This document shows, in pieces, positions 52,601 through 64,000 of a DNA stretch of 64,000 bases. Under the pieces are notes generated by a model. It saw nothing but the letters and a program-made list of their open reading frames with translations, ran no database searches and was not told the origin of the DNA. The DNA is taken from positions 329,609 to 393,608 of the forward strand of contig VZRZ01006456.1 in NCBI GenBank assembly GCA_013398175.1, in the 5' to 3' direction. The position numbers and the translations under genes were made by a program. This DNA is from Climacteris rufus (Eukaryota; Chordata; Aves; Passeriformes; Climacteridae). Numbering within the stretch: position 1 is the first letter of the stretch; each line of letters begins with the position of its first letter.

Positions 52601-55590
52601 TTTTTTCTGCTTGTGGAGTTGCAAGAATTCCATTGTCTGCTGTTCTCTGTTGTTGCTACAGTGCCACAAATTTTTTCTGGACTTCTGTAGAGTTATCGTC
52701 CCAGCCAAGGAAACGGCAAGTGAACCTCACTTCCCAAATATCCAAACATTTTATTGGATTGGGAGGGAAGCAGTGATCAGAGGGCCAAGAGAAGGACAAG
52801 AGAGCAGTAAGTGTGATTCTGTGGTCATCTCTTTCAGGCTGATGCAGTGCTGTGAGGTGTTGTAATGGTTCAGATATCTGAATCAGAAAGAGATTTCTGT
52901 TCCAGGCACCTGAAACAGGATCCTCTGTGGCAAAAATCTCTTGAGAAACTGAGCAATGACTGAAGATAAACAATGGCCAATGAGTGTTTGCCTTACAAAA
53001 TAATGTCAGGAAGAAGTTGAAAACATTCTTGATATTATTTTATACTCATATTCCATTTTTATACCCCAGAGCAGATAAAACTGTGACAAAAACCAGCTCC
53101 TGCATTAGTGGTACCTCAAGAAAGGTGTAGTCTGACAAAGTGGTGAGTGCCCTAAAATGCAGTTCTGTAGTAATTGAGGTTGGAACATGATTACAGCCTT
53201 TTTTTTTCCTTTGAAAGAGGCTCTTTTGCATCAATTCCTTGAGCAATCACTTCTACCTTGAACAAGTGATTTTCTACAAGCAAAAGTTTTGCTGTTTCAC
53301 ACATGAACATGGTTAAAACTAGAAGGACTGCCTGTGCACCTGAGAGAGGCACAAAGAGTGAAGAAGGCACAGAGAACACTTTCATCTGTAGTTCTGCCAG
53401 GCCTGCACAATTGCAGAGTTGCAACACCTAGTTTGCACTAACAAAAACTGCAATGCTTAAACCAGTAGAAGCCATTAGATATTCCTGATTTAAATATACA
53501 AGAGTTTCTAAAGAGCTAGGAAGTCAGTCTGCCTCATAACATTCATCTGATCTTTCCAATACTTTCGTTCACGTTCAGTTCAGAAGGTGGCATTGCAGAC
53601 ATTGGACCATTACATCTGCATGTCTAAATAATGCCTTGACATGTATGATCAAAACCTAACAGTCACTTTAGATAAAGATACTGTAAGTCTTTCATGTACT
53701 TAGTCAGTTCTTCAGTTCATCACTAAGTGGGGTACTAAGAGATCATGAATGTTCCACAGTTGAGATCAATTCTGAGACAAAAGCTATGTAAAATTGAACA
53801 TAGGAAGTGAGAAAAGCAATTCTAACACGAGAATGAAGTGTCCTACATGCCCACAGTTTATTGCCAGGAGCTTTTTCTAAAAGGCAGCTCAAATACCTGG
53901 AGAATTGTGTCTGCTGTTGAATTATACTTAGCCATCTTGCTTTGTTTACATACTTCAGATGTTGCTGTTGAACTCTCCTCTAGGCATGAAAGATGTTGAA
54001 GTTTTACCAAAGGCAAAAGCAATATGTGTGCAGTTTGCAAAACGATTTAATTACTGCACAGTTGGTTGGCAAGAGTGATGCTTAAAGCCACACAACTAAG
54101 TTGCAATCAGTTGGGTGCACATGGAAGATTACATTTTAAGGAAAGGAAAATAAAATATGGTTGTTGCAAATACAAGACATGAAAAATGACCAGAGTACTG
54201 AAAGCTGAGGCCAGAATTTCTGAGGATATTCAGGCAATGAACTGGTCATATATAGCCCAGATCAACTTCCTATCAAGTTCTAAATTACTGTATTTTATTT
54301 CATTATGTCTTTTATGTCCTAAGTCTTGTAGTAAAGCATCTCATTAGTTTTGTTTGCTTTTCCCTCTTCCTTTAGATTGAGAAACAAACTTCAGATTTTC
54401 TGATTTACAGTAAATAGTGGGGAGGAGGGCGATTGTGAGGGTTTTATTGCTGCAAAACTGGCACATCAGTTATTTGGGAAGGTATTTGCTCATCACGTCA
54501 GCTATCTTGTGTACTAATTAAATTGATGGATTATTGGCCAGGGAGAAATCTTCAAAGCTGTTTTTTGGAATGCTGGAGGCACTTTGCAGAATCAGAAATG
54601 CAAACAGCTTGATGGTTACCAGGGTATAACTAAATGCACAAGTGATGTTACAATCCTGCCTGTGGGTGATCACAAAGCCTCCTTCCCCCTCCCACCCCCA
54701 ACCAGGTGAGTCCAGGGTAGCACACTGAGCAACCCTTGAACACTTACCTTTAATATGCTGCTTGCTTGTTCTTTGGAGGAGCTTATTCTTTATTGGCATT
54801 TTTGTTTGCTTAGCATATTTTCCCTTTTATGCAGTGTTGACATGACACCCCTGCTTGCACATGGAGTCATGTGCCCAGTCACTTGCAGTGCAGTATGCAC
54901 ACAGACAGAAATTATACTCTCCAGTATTGTGTTTAAAAAAACCTTAGAAAGGCCTGATTAAACCTGAAAAGGAAAGTCCTACCCAGCATGTTATTTCTAT
55001 CCAAGCAAGTGTGCAAACAGTCTGATACCACGATGATAAAAACCATGAAAATATTTAGTAATATCAGAACTTAGTTGAAGTGCCTGAGACAGTAAGTGCC
55101 TGCACATTCTGGCAAGGTGTAATTAATTAAACAATATAATCTTCATCAGTTTATCAGATTCCTATTTAGAGGTGACCCATTCAGTAGAGGTGCAATAAAA
55201 TCCCTCTCAAATTTTCAACTTTCCACTGGAAAAACAGGAAAATTTGAGAAACAAGGAAACCAGGTATATTTGCTAAACTGTTGTTCTGCTATCACCCCCC
55301 TTCAGAGCAGAATTAAATGACACAGGCTTATCTGTTAGTAGGTGTGTATAGACCAGGAGCTGTAATGATGTGAGAAATTATGTGCAAGGAACTGAATACT
55401 TGTTCAGATGGATCAACTTCGTGTTTTCAGCTAAAAACAAAGCAGGATTTTAGTTAGTGCTGGCAGCTGAGTTGGAGTTGTTTATTCTCCAAAATGAATT
55501 TGAGCCAAGTATTTGATGGTATTCAGCAGTTTACTCTGATTTTTCCAGCCTTGTTTATGAATAATGGCAGGACTCCAGTTTTTATGAATT

Positions 55591-55605
55591 AAAAAAAAAA
55601 AAAAA
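55591..55605 (+). repeat. Poly(A) tract (15 A)
   Basis: A homopolymer with no retroposed gene recognised on its 5' side. Confidence 0.85.
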
Positions 55606-57167
55606 GACATAAAAGTGGCTAAATTGGATTCTATCTGCCATTTGGTAGAAATACAAAGATCATGTGAATGCTATTAATGGATTTTAAGTTTGACATGTTG
55701 GGCCTTGTGAGCAAATCCCACCCATCTGAAATATTCTTAATCATATCACTAGCATGCAGAACCTCCCTGTAAGTGATCACTCTTTCAGGAACTTACCATA
55801 TTTCAGAGGGAATTTTGGCAGAAGAATAAGTAGTGCAGCGTGGGTTTTTTCACTACTGTGAAGAATAAAGCTTGCTGGAAGCTGTTCCTTCTGTTAAGAT
55901 GTTAGGTCACAATTAGGTCTTTCTATGTCAAAACAGGAGTAAAACATACGAAAGCCTCCACCTAAAATCTAAACCATAATTTAGCATATTTCTGAAGTTT
56001 CTGCTCTAAGTGTATTGTGTGACTTGTGATTCCTTAACCTACCCAATTTGATCTGAATTCTCCTGCTATCTCCCATATGAGTCTCAGCATTTCCAGGACC
56101 AGGCCCCTTCTTTTTACCAACAGAGTGACTGTGGAAATGGAGAATTGCATTACAAGCACTGTCTAGCATCAGTTATACAGGTTGGGACTTCCCATCTGTG
56201 GACTGATTTTTCTTGTTGGCTGCCTCTGATTCATCCAGCTCCATCTATGCCCCAAAACATATTTTGTACTACTCAAGTGGTTTCCAGAATGATAGGATGC
56301 TGTAAACAACTTAGCTCCATGGAAATTCAAAACAGAATTTCTCACAGAAATGGCTGTGAGCAAGACATTTGCTGTTACACTGCCTGTAAAGAACCAGGTC
56401 TGTGACCTGTATCCCATACATTTTTAGCAGTGAAGTGGTCAAATTCACACACTGCCTGCATCCTGCTCCCTAATCCCACATGGCTCCCTGATGCTTACAT
56501 GAGGCAATTCCAGCTCTCCAAGCAGATGTGGTGAAGCCCTTGGATTCCTTGACTCACTAACACTGATTTTACTGACAAGGAAATATCAGCATCTGGCCAA
56601 ATGAGACCACAGTATTACATGAAATTCACTTTCCATTGTGCAGGGGCAGAAAGAAGCAAGGAGGGAAGGAACCCCCCAAAAGAGCTGCTCACGGATGTGT
56701 GACCAGCACTACCCACAGTGCAGCCCTTGCTGCCACAAAGTGAGAGATCTGCCTGGTGCTTCACCTGGGAAAGAGCAAACTGCATCTCTCAGGGGAAAAA
56801 CTGGTGTGATTACACTGGCAATGCCCCCAGAGGAGACAGAATGTATCTGGCAGAATCAGCACCTTGACAGTGTAGTTAAATTGTGATTTAGGCACCACTT
56901 GCCTGGCTCTTCCTGTGAAAATTCAGACTACTGCTATATATATGTAATGCTGTTGTACTGTGTAGTGTTTAATTTGCCTTACTGGAGCAGCAGTGTGCTG
57001 TCTGATGAGACTATGTTAGATAAAACTTATTTCCAGCACAAAAACCTTTGGCTGGCTGCCATGCTTGCTCTGAAGTAAATAATATCTATAACATGCTGAA
57101 GAACGGCACTGGACAAAGGATTAAAAAGAACCTTGCATTGCTATCATTACCTTTTTTATTAGGAAGG

Positions 57168-57203
57168 GAAAGTTACACACAAAATGAAAGTTACACACAA
57201 AAT
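57168..57203 (+). repeat. Tandem duplication, 18-bp unit, two copies
   Basis: The unit GAAAGTTACACACAAAAT occurs twice back to back with no mismatch, consistent with a recent slippage or short tandem duplication. Confidence 0.95.
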
Positions 57204-58990
57204 GACAAGAATGAGCACAGGGCAGCACTGCCATGGGTACTGGTTATGGAAAGAGGCTCAAGCAGGAATCTTCCTGCATCCTCAGGCGTCAAAATCCACT
57301 TCACACTTCACAAATGACTGCTGGTGTTTGGCACTTCCACTGACCAGACACAGAATAAATGACAGGACAAAGAAGAACAGGGAAAAAAATCAGGACTATT
57401 TATGGTTTGAAAGTGTTTAATGTAAATCAGCAACATTGCTTTTCCCTTCTCCCATTTGTAAGAAACAAAACTTTATGGAATGCCTTATTTCCTTAGGCCA
57501 CTAAGAATAGAAAAAGCTGGATCTTTAATTAGAAGCCTTCCTCCTGCTCTCTGACAGTAACCAAGAAAACAAGCTCAGGCCATTTTCTCAAGCATCCAGG
57601 CTATAGGAGCTGCTGACAGCTTGCTGGAAGAGAAACTTTCAGTAAAAGGTAATATGCAGGATCCTTCAGACTTCAGCAGCCAAACAAATCCTTTTTCTAA
57701 CCCTCTTGTGTGAGAAGTTCCTACATTAGATACACACTAATGCTCTGATGCCTGGGACAGAACACAAAGGTGCCCCTTCTGCTTGAATCATAAATTAAAT
57801 TAAAATAAAACAAAAGCAAGTATTTCTAAGCAGTATTAACATAATAAATTGCAAAAGACAGAGAACAATTATTTCATTCACAGCAGAGAGGACTGAATAA
57901 AATACTCTGTTAGGGGATATTATTATAAAAAATGCTGTTCTTCTGAGAGGTTTTTCTACCTTCATTGGAAGAGTGGTTTGTGTAACAAGTGTGTTGTCCT
58001 ACAAGGAAAAGCACATGGAATGTGTATATAAGAAATCCTATTACTGCTTAAGAAACTGCCCTCATTTTTAAGTATCTAGGCTCTAGATCAGGAAAAAGAG
58101 AACCTAGAAAGCCACACCAGTGCTCAATTACCCTTATGTACACATTGTCTTAACATTTTTACAGGAGATTGCTTTGCTTTGACTGCCAGATGAAAACATG
58201 AAGTCAAGCAGGTGCTGGCAAACAGTAGCACAAGACTCCCAAAATTTGATTACTTATGATAAGTTGTTGTTACTTGTCTGTGGCACCTGAGGCTTTGGGA
58301 AGAAGAATTCAAATACCCAACTCCCATGTAATTCCTCCTCTTCAATATTCTTCTTCACCAAAGCTTCCTGAAGAACATTTTCCCTTTTTTTTTAACAAGG
58401 CCTGATACTAAGAAAGTTAATATTCTACAAGAAATGTGGGCTAAAGTTTAATTTATTTCTTCCTGATAGGTTTTATTTATCAGCATTCTTGTTTCAGCAG
58501 CTTCTACAGTTTATGGCAGCATATACATTTCTGTATTGTAATAAATCACTCTTCATGGTTTATAAGAGAATATGGAGTTAAGGATTAGCTAGTAAATATT
58601 ACTGCTGGTAGCAGACATCTTTCAGTGCCCCATGACAGTTTGGTATAATCTTTCCTCTCCCATCTGCCTGATTTTCATGGGGATTTTTGATTTTAATTCA
58701 CATGGGAGTCACTTTTTATTATGTCCTGGGATTTACAGATAAGAAAATTGGGCATTTTTCATAGTTTTTTGTTTGTGTAGCACTGAGCATGTTTTAACCC
58801 ATTTTGGACACTTGCTGACCTGAATTCCCCAAGTGCTGGGCTAAACTGATCTGCCATTATTCACAGAGAAACAAAAGGGGATCAGTGTAACCATTTTGCT
58901 TTCCCACCAAGCTGCAGCCCTACCCAGTGTGTACATTCATTGATGTGAGGAGAAGCAGGGTTGCCTTGTTTAGGACATAAGGAAATGTCT

Positions 58991-59130
58991 GTAGAATCAC
59001 AGAATATCCCATGTTGGAAGGTGCCCACAAGGATCATCTAAGCCAAGTCCTAGGCTGGCACAGGACAGCCCCCAGAACCACACCGTGTACCCCAGAACGT
59101 TGTCCAAAGGCTTCTTGAACTCTGGAAGTT
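58991..59130 (-). mobile_element. CR1 LINE 3' fragment, minus strand
   Basis: The plus strand carries the reverse complement of a CR1 tail: AGAATCACAGAAT, then TTGGAAGGTGCCCACAAGGA, then ATCATCTAAGCCAAGTCC, and further on GTCCAAAGGCTTCTTGAACT. These are characteristic words of avian CR1 3' ends. The copy is 5'-truncated with no coding left. Confidence 0.93.
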
Positions 59131-59713
59131 GTTTGCAAATTGTATGTTAAATCTGCCTCAGTGAGTGATTTATTTTTCATTGTTCTGCTTTTTGATTGCA
59201 CAACAAGCAACCTGGAAAATTTTACAGGGTTCTTCTGGTCACCTGGATTTTAGTGTGTTCTTTAGAGCATGGGAAACCCTAGGTGACCTGAACTGAAAGG
59301 CAGGAAAAACTGAATTGAAACACATTTCAAAAGCCCTTTGTCTGTCCAGGTGTTGTGAATGATGATTCAGTTACTTCCACTGACCTGTGCAATATTTATT
59401 GTATAGGTCAGTAAAAACTGTATTTTGATTTTACACAAAATGTGACATTCTTTTTCTGAAAGTAGGAAGAGAAGCTGAAGACAGTGCTAAAGTACTTTCT
59501 CTAGAAGATTCTGTACTCATCCTAAACCTCTGCTTCCTCAAGCTCCTCTCCTCTTGCTGAGCTCATGGCTCCAGTAGTTTATGAGCCTCTACCCTTTCGA
59601 AGGGGACTCCACTGAAGATGTTCTGATATTTGCCTTTCTCTTCTTTCATACAGGAGTTACAGGACACACAAGTATTTGCCCAAACTTCCAGGCTCCTCCC
59701 TTGAATTGTCCTC

Positions 59714-59735
59714 TTTTTTTTTTTTTTATATATAT
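59714..59735. repeat. Poly(T) tract followed by short (AT)n
   Basis: Fourteen T followed by about four AT units. Confidence 0.85.
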
Positions 59736-60478
59736 CCCCAAATTAGTTTCTCATAAGCAGCTCAGCCTCTAAAGCCATACAAGAGACCAAGGACCAAAAA
59801 ATGCAGCTACGTTTACTTGACAGAACCAGTCATGCCTGATTTCCTGGGCATTGTTTAAAAATCCTCTGCTTTAAAGATACAGACATTGAAATATGCTTAG
59901 GGGTTTTTTTTGTACAATAGTTTGGGCTGAGTTTTTGCAGTATGAAGTTATGGGTTTCTCAAGAAGCAGAAGGGTTTGGTAGTTGTGGTTTATCTGTGAT
60001 TCAGTTCCTGGCTTTGATTCTCAAAACATAATTGGAAAGGCACAAAAATAGAAAATATCAGGCATGTTTTTCTACTTGCTGTTATTCATAAGAAATGCAG
60101 AAATGCAAATAGTACTAAATTTAAAGGTTAATTACTTTAGTATAAAACAGTATCTGTACTTCAGGTGCTGGAAGCATCACAGTGGGGTATATAGGATAAT
60201 ATTACTGGTCTCTAAATCAGAAAAAACCTGGATCAAAATATCACTCACCATATGCAAGATGCACTGGATTACAGCTAAATGTAGGCATAGCTGCAGAATA
60301 AATACAAGAGGAAAATGGTATTTAAAAACATTCTTTTTTTGCTTGTAGCTGATACTTTAGTCTATATTTGACCTGTGTTTCTACATGTTTGCCAAAAATA
60401 CTTGATTTACTAAAATTCAGTATTGTTAATTAGCTATAAGACAACAGAGTAGGCTATTCAAAGCATTTAAGCTTTGAA

Positions 60479-60490
60479 TTTTTTTTTTTT
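60479..60490. repeat. Poly(T) tract (12 T)
   Basis: A simple homopolymer. Confidence 0.8.
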
Positions 60491-63400
60491 AATATTGTAT
60501 AAGGGCAACTTGTGATATTTTCTGTGTTTTTACAGTATATGTTAGAGATGTCTTTGTGGACTACAATAATCCTTTTTTCTATTAACTATGTACCTTCAAA
60601 GTTCACTCTGGCATTTCTCATACACTTGCCAATATAGGGTCAGGAAAGGAGGCACAAACTTCATTAAAGAGGTATGAAAACTGCATGAATTCTCATTCAA
60701 AGCAGGGCCTGCAGATATTCAATCTTTAGAGCATTCATCCAGTGTGACATAGCTACTTTAAAGAAATACAGCTTTTCAGTGACAGTATGGCCCACACAAA
60801 AACATTTTCCTGTGTTCCTACAACCAACATAGACTCCAGCACGGTCTGATTCACCCTGCCTGCGTGCTCAGTGTGCATCAGCCTCTGCCCAACCTGGTGC
60901 AGAAGTTACTTTGCTTCCTGCTTTTGTGTATTGATCCCCAAAAGCAGTAAGAAACCTTTCAGCTCACACCTGAAAACCTCATGTCACTGCAGTTAGAGCA
61001 CTGACAGGTCTAGGGCACAGCTGCAAAGGAGAGAAGATGCAAACCATAGCATTAAGTTTCCAGGTGGCACAGTAGGAATTTCTCTGTTATATGAAAGACA
61101 CTCAGAATGACTTTGCTCAAACATTTGCACTGAAGAGCTATCACCTTCCTTATAAAATTTAACTGGACGTTAAACAGCAGAGCTGAAGTTTTCTTGCTAT
61201 TTTTTCCCTAATGTCCTCAATTATTACTATTATTGAATTATTTCTGAAATGGGCTTGAGCTATTTTTGAGACCATGCAGGTACTATGTTTATCTAGTGTG
61301 AAATACTTCACTCTTCTTCCCCAAGAAGGCAACAGAGCTTCTTTGTCTTAGAGCAGGGGCTCTGAACCAAAGGGGATTTTCCCACTCTTTTGTCACAGAC
61401 CCTGGAGTCTGAAGGGCCTCCTTTATAGGTCTGAGATTGCTAAACTCAGGGACCAGCCGACATGGATATGTCAGAAATCCATCACTACATGCATTCCCCT
61501 CTGCTAAGGTGAGCAGTGGAAGTGGGGGCAAAGCAGAGCTCTCATTCTTGGGCAGTGGAAGGACACAGAGGGATTAAGCCACACAGGACAGCAGCAGAGA
61601 ACTAACATGCTGTTCTCTGCATGGCTGAAAACTCACTGGGAGTGGGAGAGCTAGAATTCTGTAAATCATCTGAAAAGAAAGGCTGAGCTTCTTCTCCTCT
61701 GCAGCAGTCTCCTCTGTGGCTGGCCTCCTCCATCAGGACTGCAAAAAAGGGTGGGACAGAGGAATAGCAGAGAAGCTGGGTCAGAATAACGAAACTTTGG
61801 CAAAGGACATGGAAATAAGAGATACAAAGATCGCAAGAGCTTTCTCAGGCTTAGAGCTAGAGGTCCTGTCCTCCAGAAAGTTTTTGTTCTATATAAAAGA
61901 ATATCACAATGCTTCATACAAATAGCTCAGTACATTCTCCAAAAGCCAGGAGTTTTGCTTTTCCATCTGGCATCACTCTGACATTTCAGGGCCAGCTTCA
62001 CTTGCAGGAATCCAGCCTGACACAGTGAGTAGCTCTCTCAAGCAGTCACTGAGAGTATTGCTATTTTAAGTTGAAATATTTAATCAAGCTGAAAATATGC
62101 ATGTGGGACAGATATTTAAAAATCCAATTTAATTGGGAGTAGTTTGCAGCCTGTGGAGCTCGACAGTTCACTATCAAAAACTGGGAAGATTGAGAGTTCC
62201 CCAGCAAAAGGCACACTGTGCTCAACCTGAAAAAAATGAGAAACTGAACTTTTAAAAAGCAATCTAAAATAGCTCCCCTTACAAGGGCAAGTGCAAGCAT
62301 TAATGTTTCTAGTCCTTACATTAATATACTTTTCTTCCGGTGAGCCTAGGACAGATGAATGTAAATGTGCCTTTTTTATGATCTAAGACCACCCTTCTAA
62401 ACAGGGCAAGTGACACCATCTCAGGCTGCAACCTACATCATTACAAACACAAAGGCAAAAATGAGCTGAAGAAGTGCTCTGAAAAGTCTGTACACCCATT
62501 TCTTGTGGGGAACCCAACACAAGTTTAATTCAGAATGTTTTTGAGTTTGTTCTCAAGTTCTCTATCTTATCTCAAATTATTAGCAAACTCCATATACTGA
62601 ACACAAGCACGGGGAGCTTGCATAAAGGTACTGCTTTTAAAGTATGGGACCATGAAATACTAAGTTTTCTTTGTGGGGTTACAACCTTTACCTTTAATAG
62701 CTGGTTAAAACATTCTCACCAAAGACCAGCTGTAACTTCCATAGACTGTTCCCTAGACAGACTTGGCTCAGTGCTTCAGCCTTTGAAATTACATTGGGTT
62801 TTCCTGGCTGGGGGAAGAATTGGGAGAAGAACAGCACCTTAATCTCAGCACAGACTTTCCCAGCAGAAGAAGGTGAGTACAGGCCTCTTGGCTGCTGTGA
62901 TCACTGATATGGTGGGAATGTGCTAAATCAGCTGCTGCTCAGCTAGGATTGAGTTGGAGACTTACAGTTGTGACTAAAAGTAGTAAATACATTTTCTTAG
63001 TCTTTTTCTTAAATTCTAGTTCAGTAAGGAGGCATTTTGGAGGAAGGAAGAGACTGGAAAACTCATTTGTAGCACAACAGTCCATTGAAATAGGAAACAA
63101 ATGTTCCCCTTTTCTCAAGTGTAGGTAGATGGCAAATGTAGTTACCTGGGATAGTTCTTTATGAAAGATTCTCTATTTGACAGAATAAAACCCATCTTCT
63201 TTCACAGTGAGTTGCCCGGGAGATACAGATGCAAACATTTGTTAATTGTGTTGGGATCTGTACATAATGCATGATTTTCAGTATCTCCAGGCAAATGGAA
63301 TCCCATTTTAAGAAATGAGTATGCATGGGCTGTGTTTTCTCAATATATCTCCTTTCTTTCTGCTTGGTAACTTACTTCTCTGCAAGTAAATGAGCTTGGA

Positions 63401-63860
63401 TAATCTTTCAGTCTTTCAGGAACTGTGCTATGTAGTGAAGTGGCAACCAGCCATTCCATATGGTTTTCATCCCCTTCAGTCCAAAGGACCTTCTCTGTCC
63501 TGCTATGTGACCATCTAAAAGAGCAGAAATAGAATTTTTGATAGGACAGATATGAAGATACTACATGACTAATATGTGTAAGGGAGGGAGAAGAATTTAA
63601 GAGCCATACAGAGCATTTTGTTTTTATTTTAAGGGTCCGTATTTTTTTCTTTTAGGTTCCATATAAGGCAGTTATGGTTATCCAATGTCTTGTTTTTGGT
63701 CTGATCAGAAGAGCCCCTTGCCAGCCTGCCTGATTCTCATTCTTCTGGGTGGCCTCCCCAGCCAAGTTCCCCAAAACCACGAGTTCATAATAAATATTTA
63801 GGCATTTCCTAGCTGCTTTGCAACAACTCCTTCTGTCAGTATAATCCTATGATAACTCTT

Positions 63861-64000
63861 ACAGGCTGCCCAGGGAGTTGGTGGAGTGTCCCTCTTTGGA
63901 GACATTCAGCACCCACCAGGACATGTTCCTGCTCTAGGTGACTCTGCCTTGGCAGGCAGTTGGACTAGAAGATACCCAGAGATCCCTTCCAACCCTAATT
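63861..64000 (+). mobile_element. CR1 LINE 3' fragment, plus strand, reaching the window edge
   Basis: Clear CR1 words occur in order: CAGGCTGCCCAGGGAGTTGG, TGGAGACATTCAGCACCCA, TTGGACTAGAAGATACCCAG and CCCTTCCAACCCTAATT. This is the standard 3' terminus of avian CR1 copies. The final short tail repeat would lie just past the window. Confidence 0.95.

Larger units (their letters stand above)
49246..58990. other. Intergenic region; no gene seen
   Basis: Mostly unique AT-rich sequence. Small features are an AC run at 49604-49616, a poly(A) tract at 55591-55605 and an 18-bp tandem pair at 57168-57203. Three minus-strand open frames at 52068-52973 lie close together in different frames and are discussed as a finding; no family was recognised. 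Confidence 0.65.
59131..63858. other. Intergenic region; no gene seen
   Basis: AT-rich unique sequence with poly(T) runs at 59714-59727 (followed by a short AT run) and 60479-60490. No open frame here resembles a known protein. Confidence 0.65.

Noticed and set aside
1..64000. CRISPR arrays, bacterial operons, tRNA or rRNA genes
   Set aside because: No regularly spaced repeats, no TTCGAATC-type tRNA B-box with a matching fold, and no rRNA words were seen. The sequence is vertebrate nuclear DNA.

Overview
The window looks like vertebrate nuclear DNA, most likely from a bird. It holds one recognisable protein-coding exon, a CpG-island promoter, and about 59 kb of gene-poor flank. The bird call rests on three CR1-type LINE 3' ends (about 18.0, 59.0 and 63.9 kb), low overall repeat density, and a gene split by a long intron. 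No species is assigned.

Layout. From 1 to 3022 is intronic sequence of a minus-strand gene. From 3023 to 3540 is the first coding exon of HS6ST1 (heparan-sulfate 6-O-sulfotransferase 1). It encodes the signal anchor, the PAPS-binding loop and the start of the catalytic domain, and it ends at a GT splice donor. The rest of the enzyme should lie beyond the left edge. A GC- and CpG-rich promoter region spans about 2440-5070 and is interrupted by a 515-base run of N (3701-4215). From about 5.1 kb to the right edge I find no gene I can defend. This is upstream intergenic DNA with short simple repeats, poly(A)/poly(T) tracts, three CR1 fragments, a probable LTR-derived patch (about 47.99-49.25 kb) and an isolated CpG-rich islet (about 34.24-34.74 kb).

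The most striking structure is a large direct duplication: 34335-36333 and 36335-38412, separated by one N. The copies align without indels at constant offsets and differ at 13 of about 1553 comparable sites (about 0.8%). Copy 1 has a 446-base N gap exactly where copy 2 has 525 bases of real sequence. The simplest reading is an assembly artefact: two overlapping contig ends, probably the two haplotypes, placed side by side.

I did not find a convincing new biological system. Observations worth checking are the false duplication, the CpG islet inside it, the choice of HS6ST1 start codon, the LTR-like patch, and a few palindromes and unassigned open frames.
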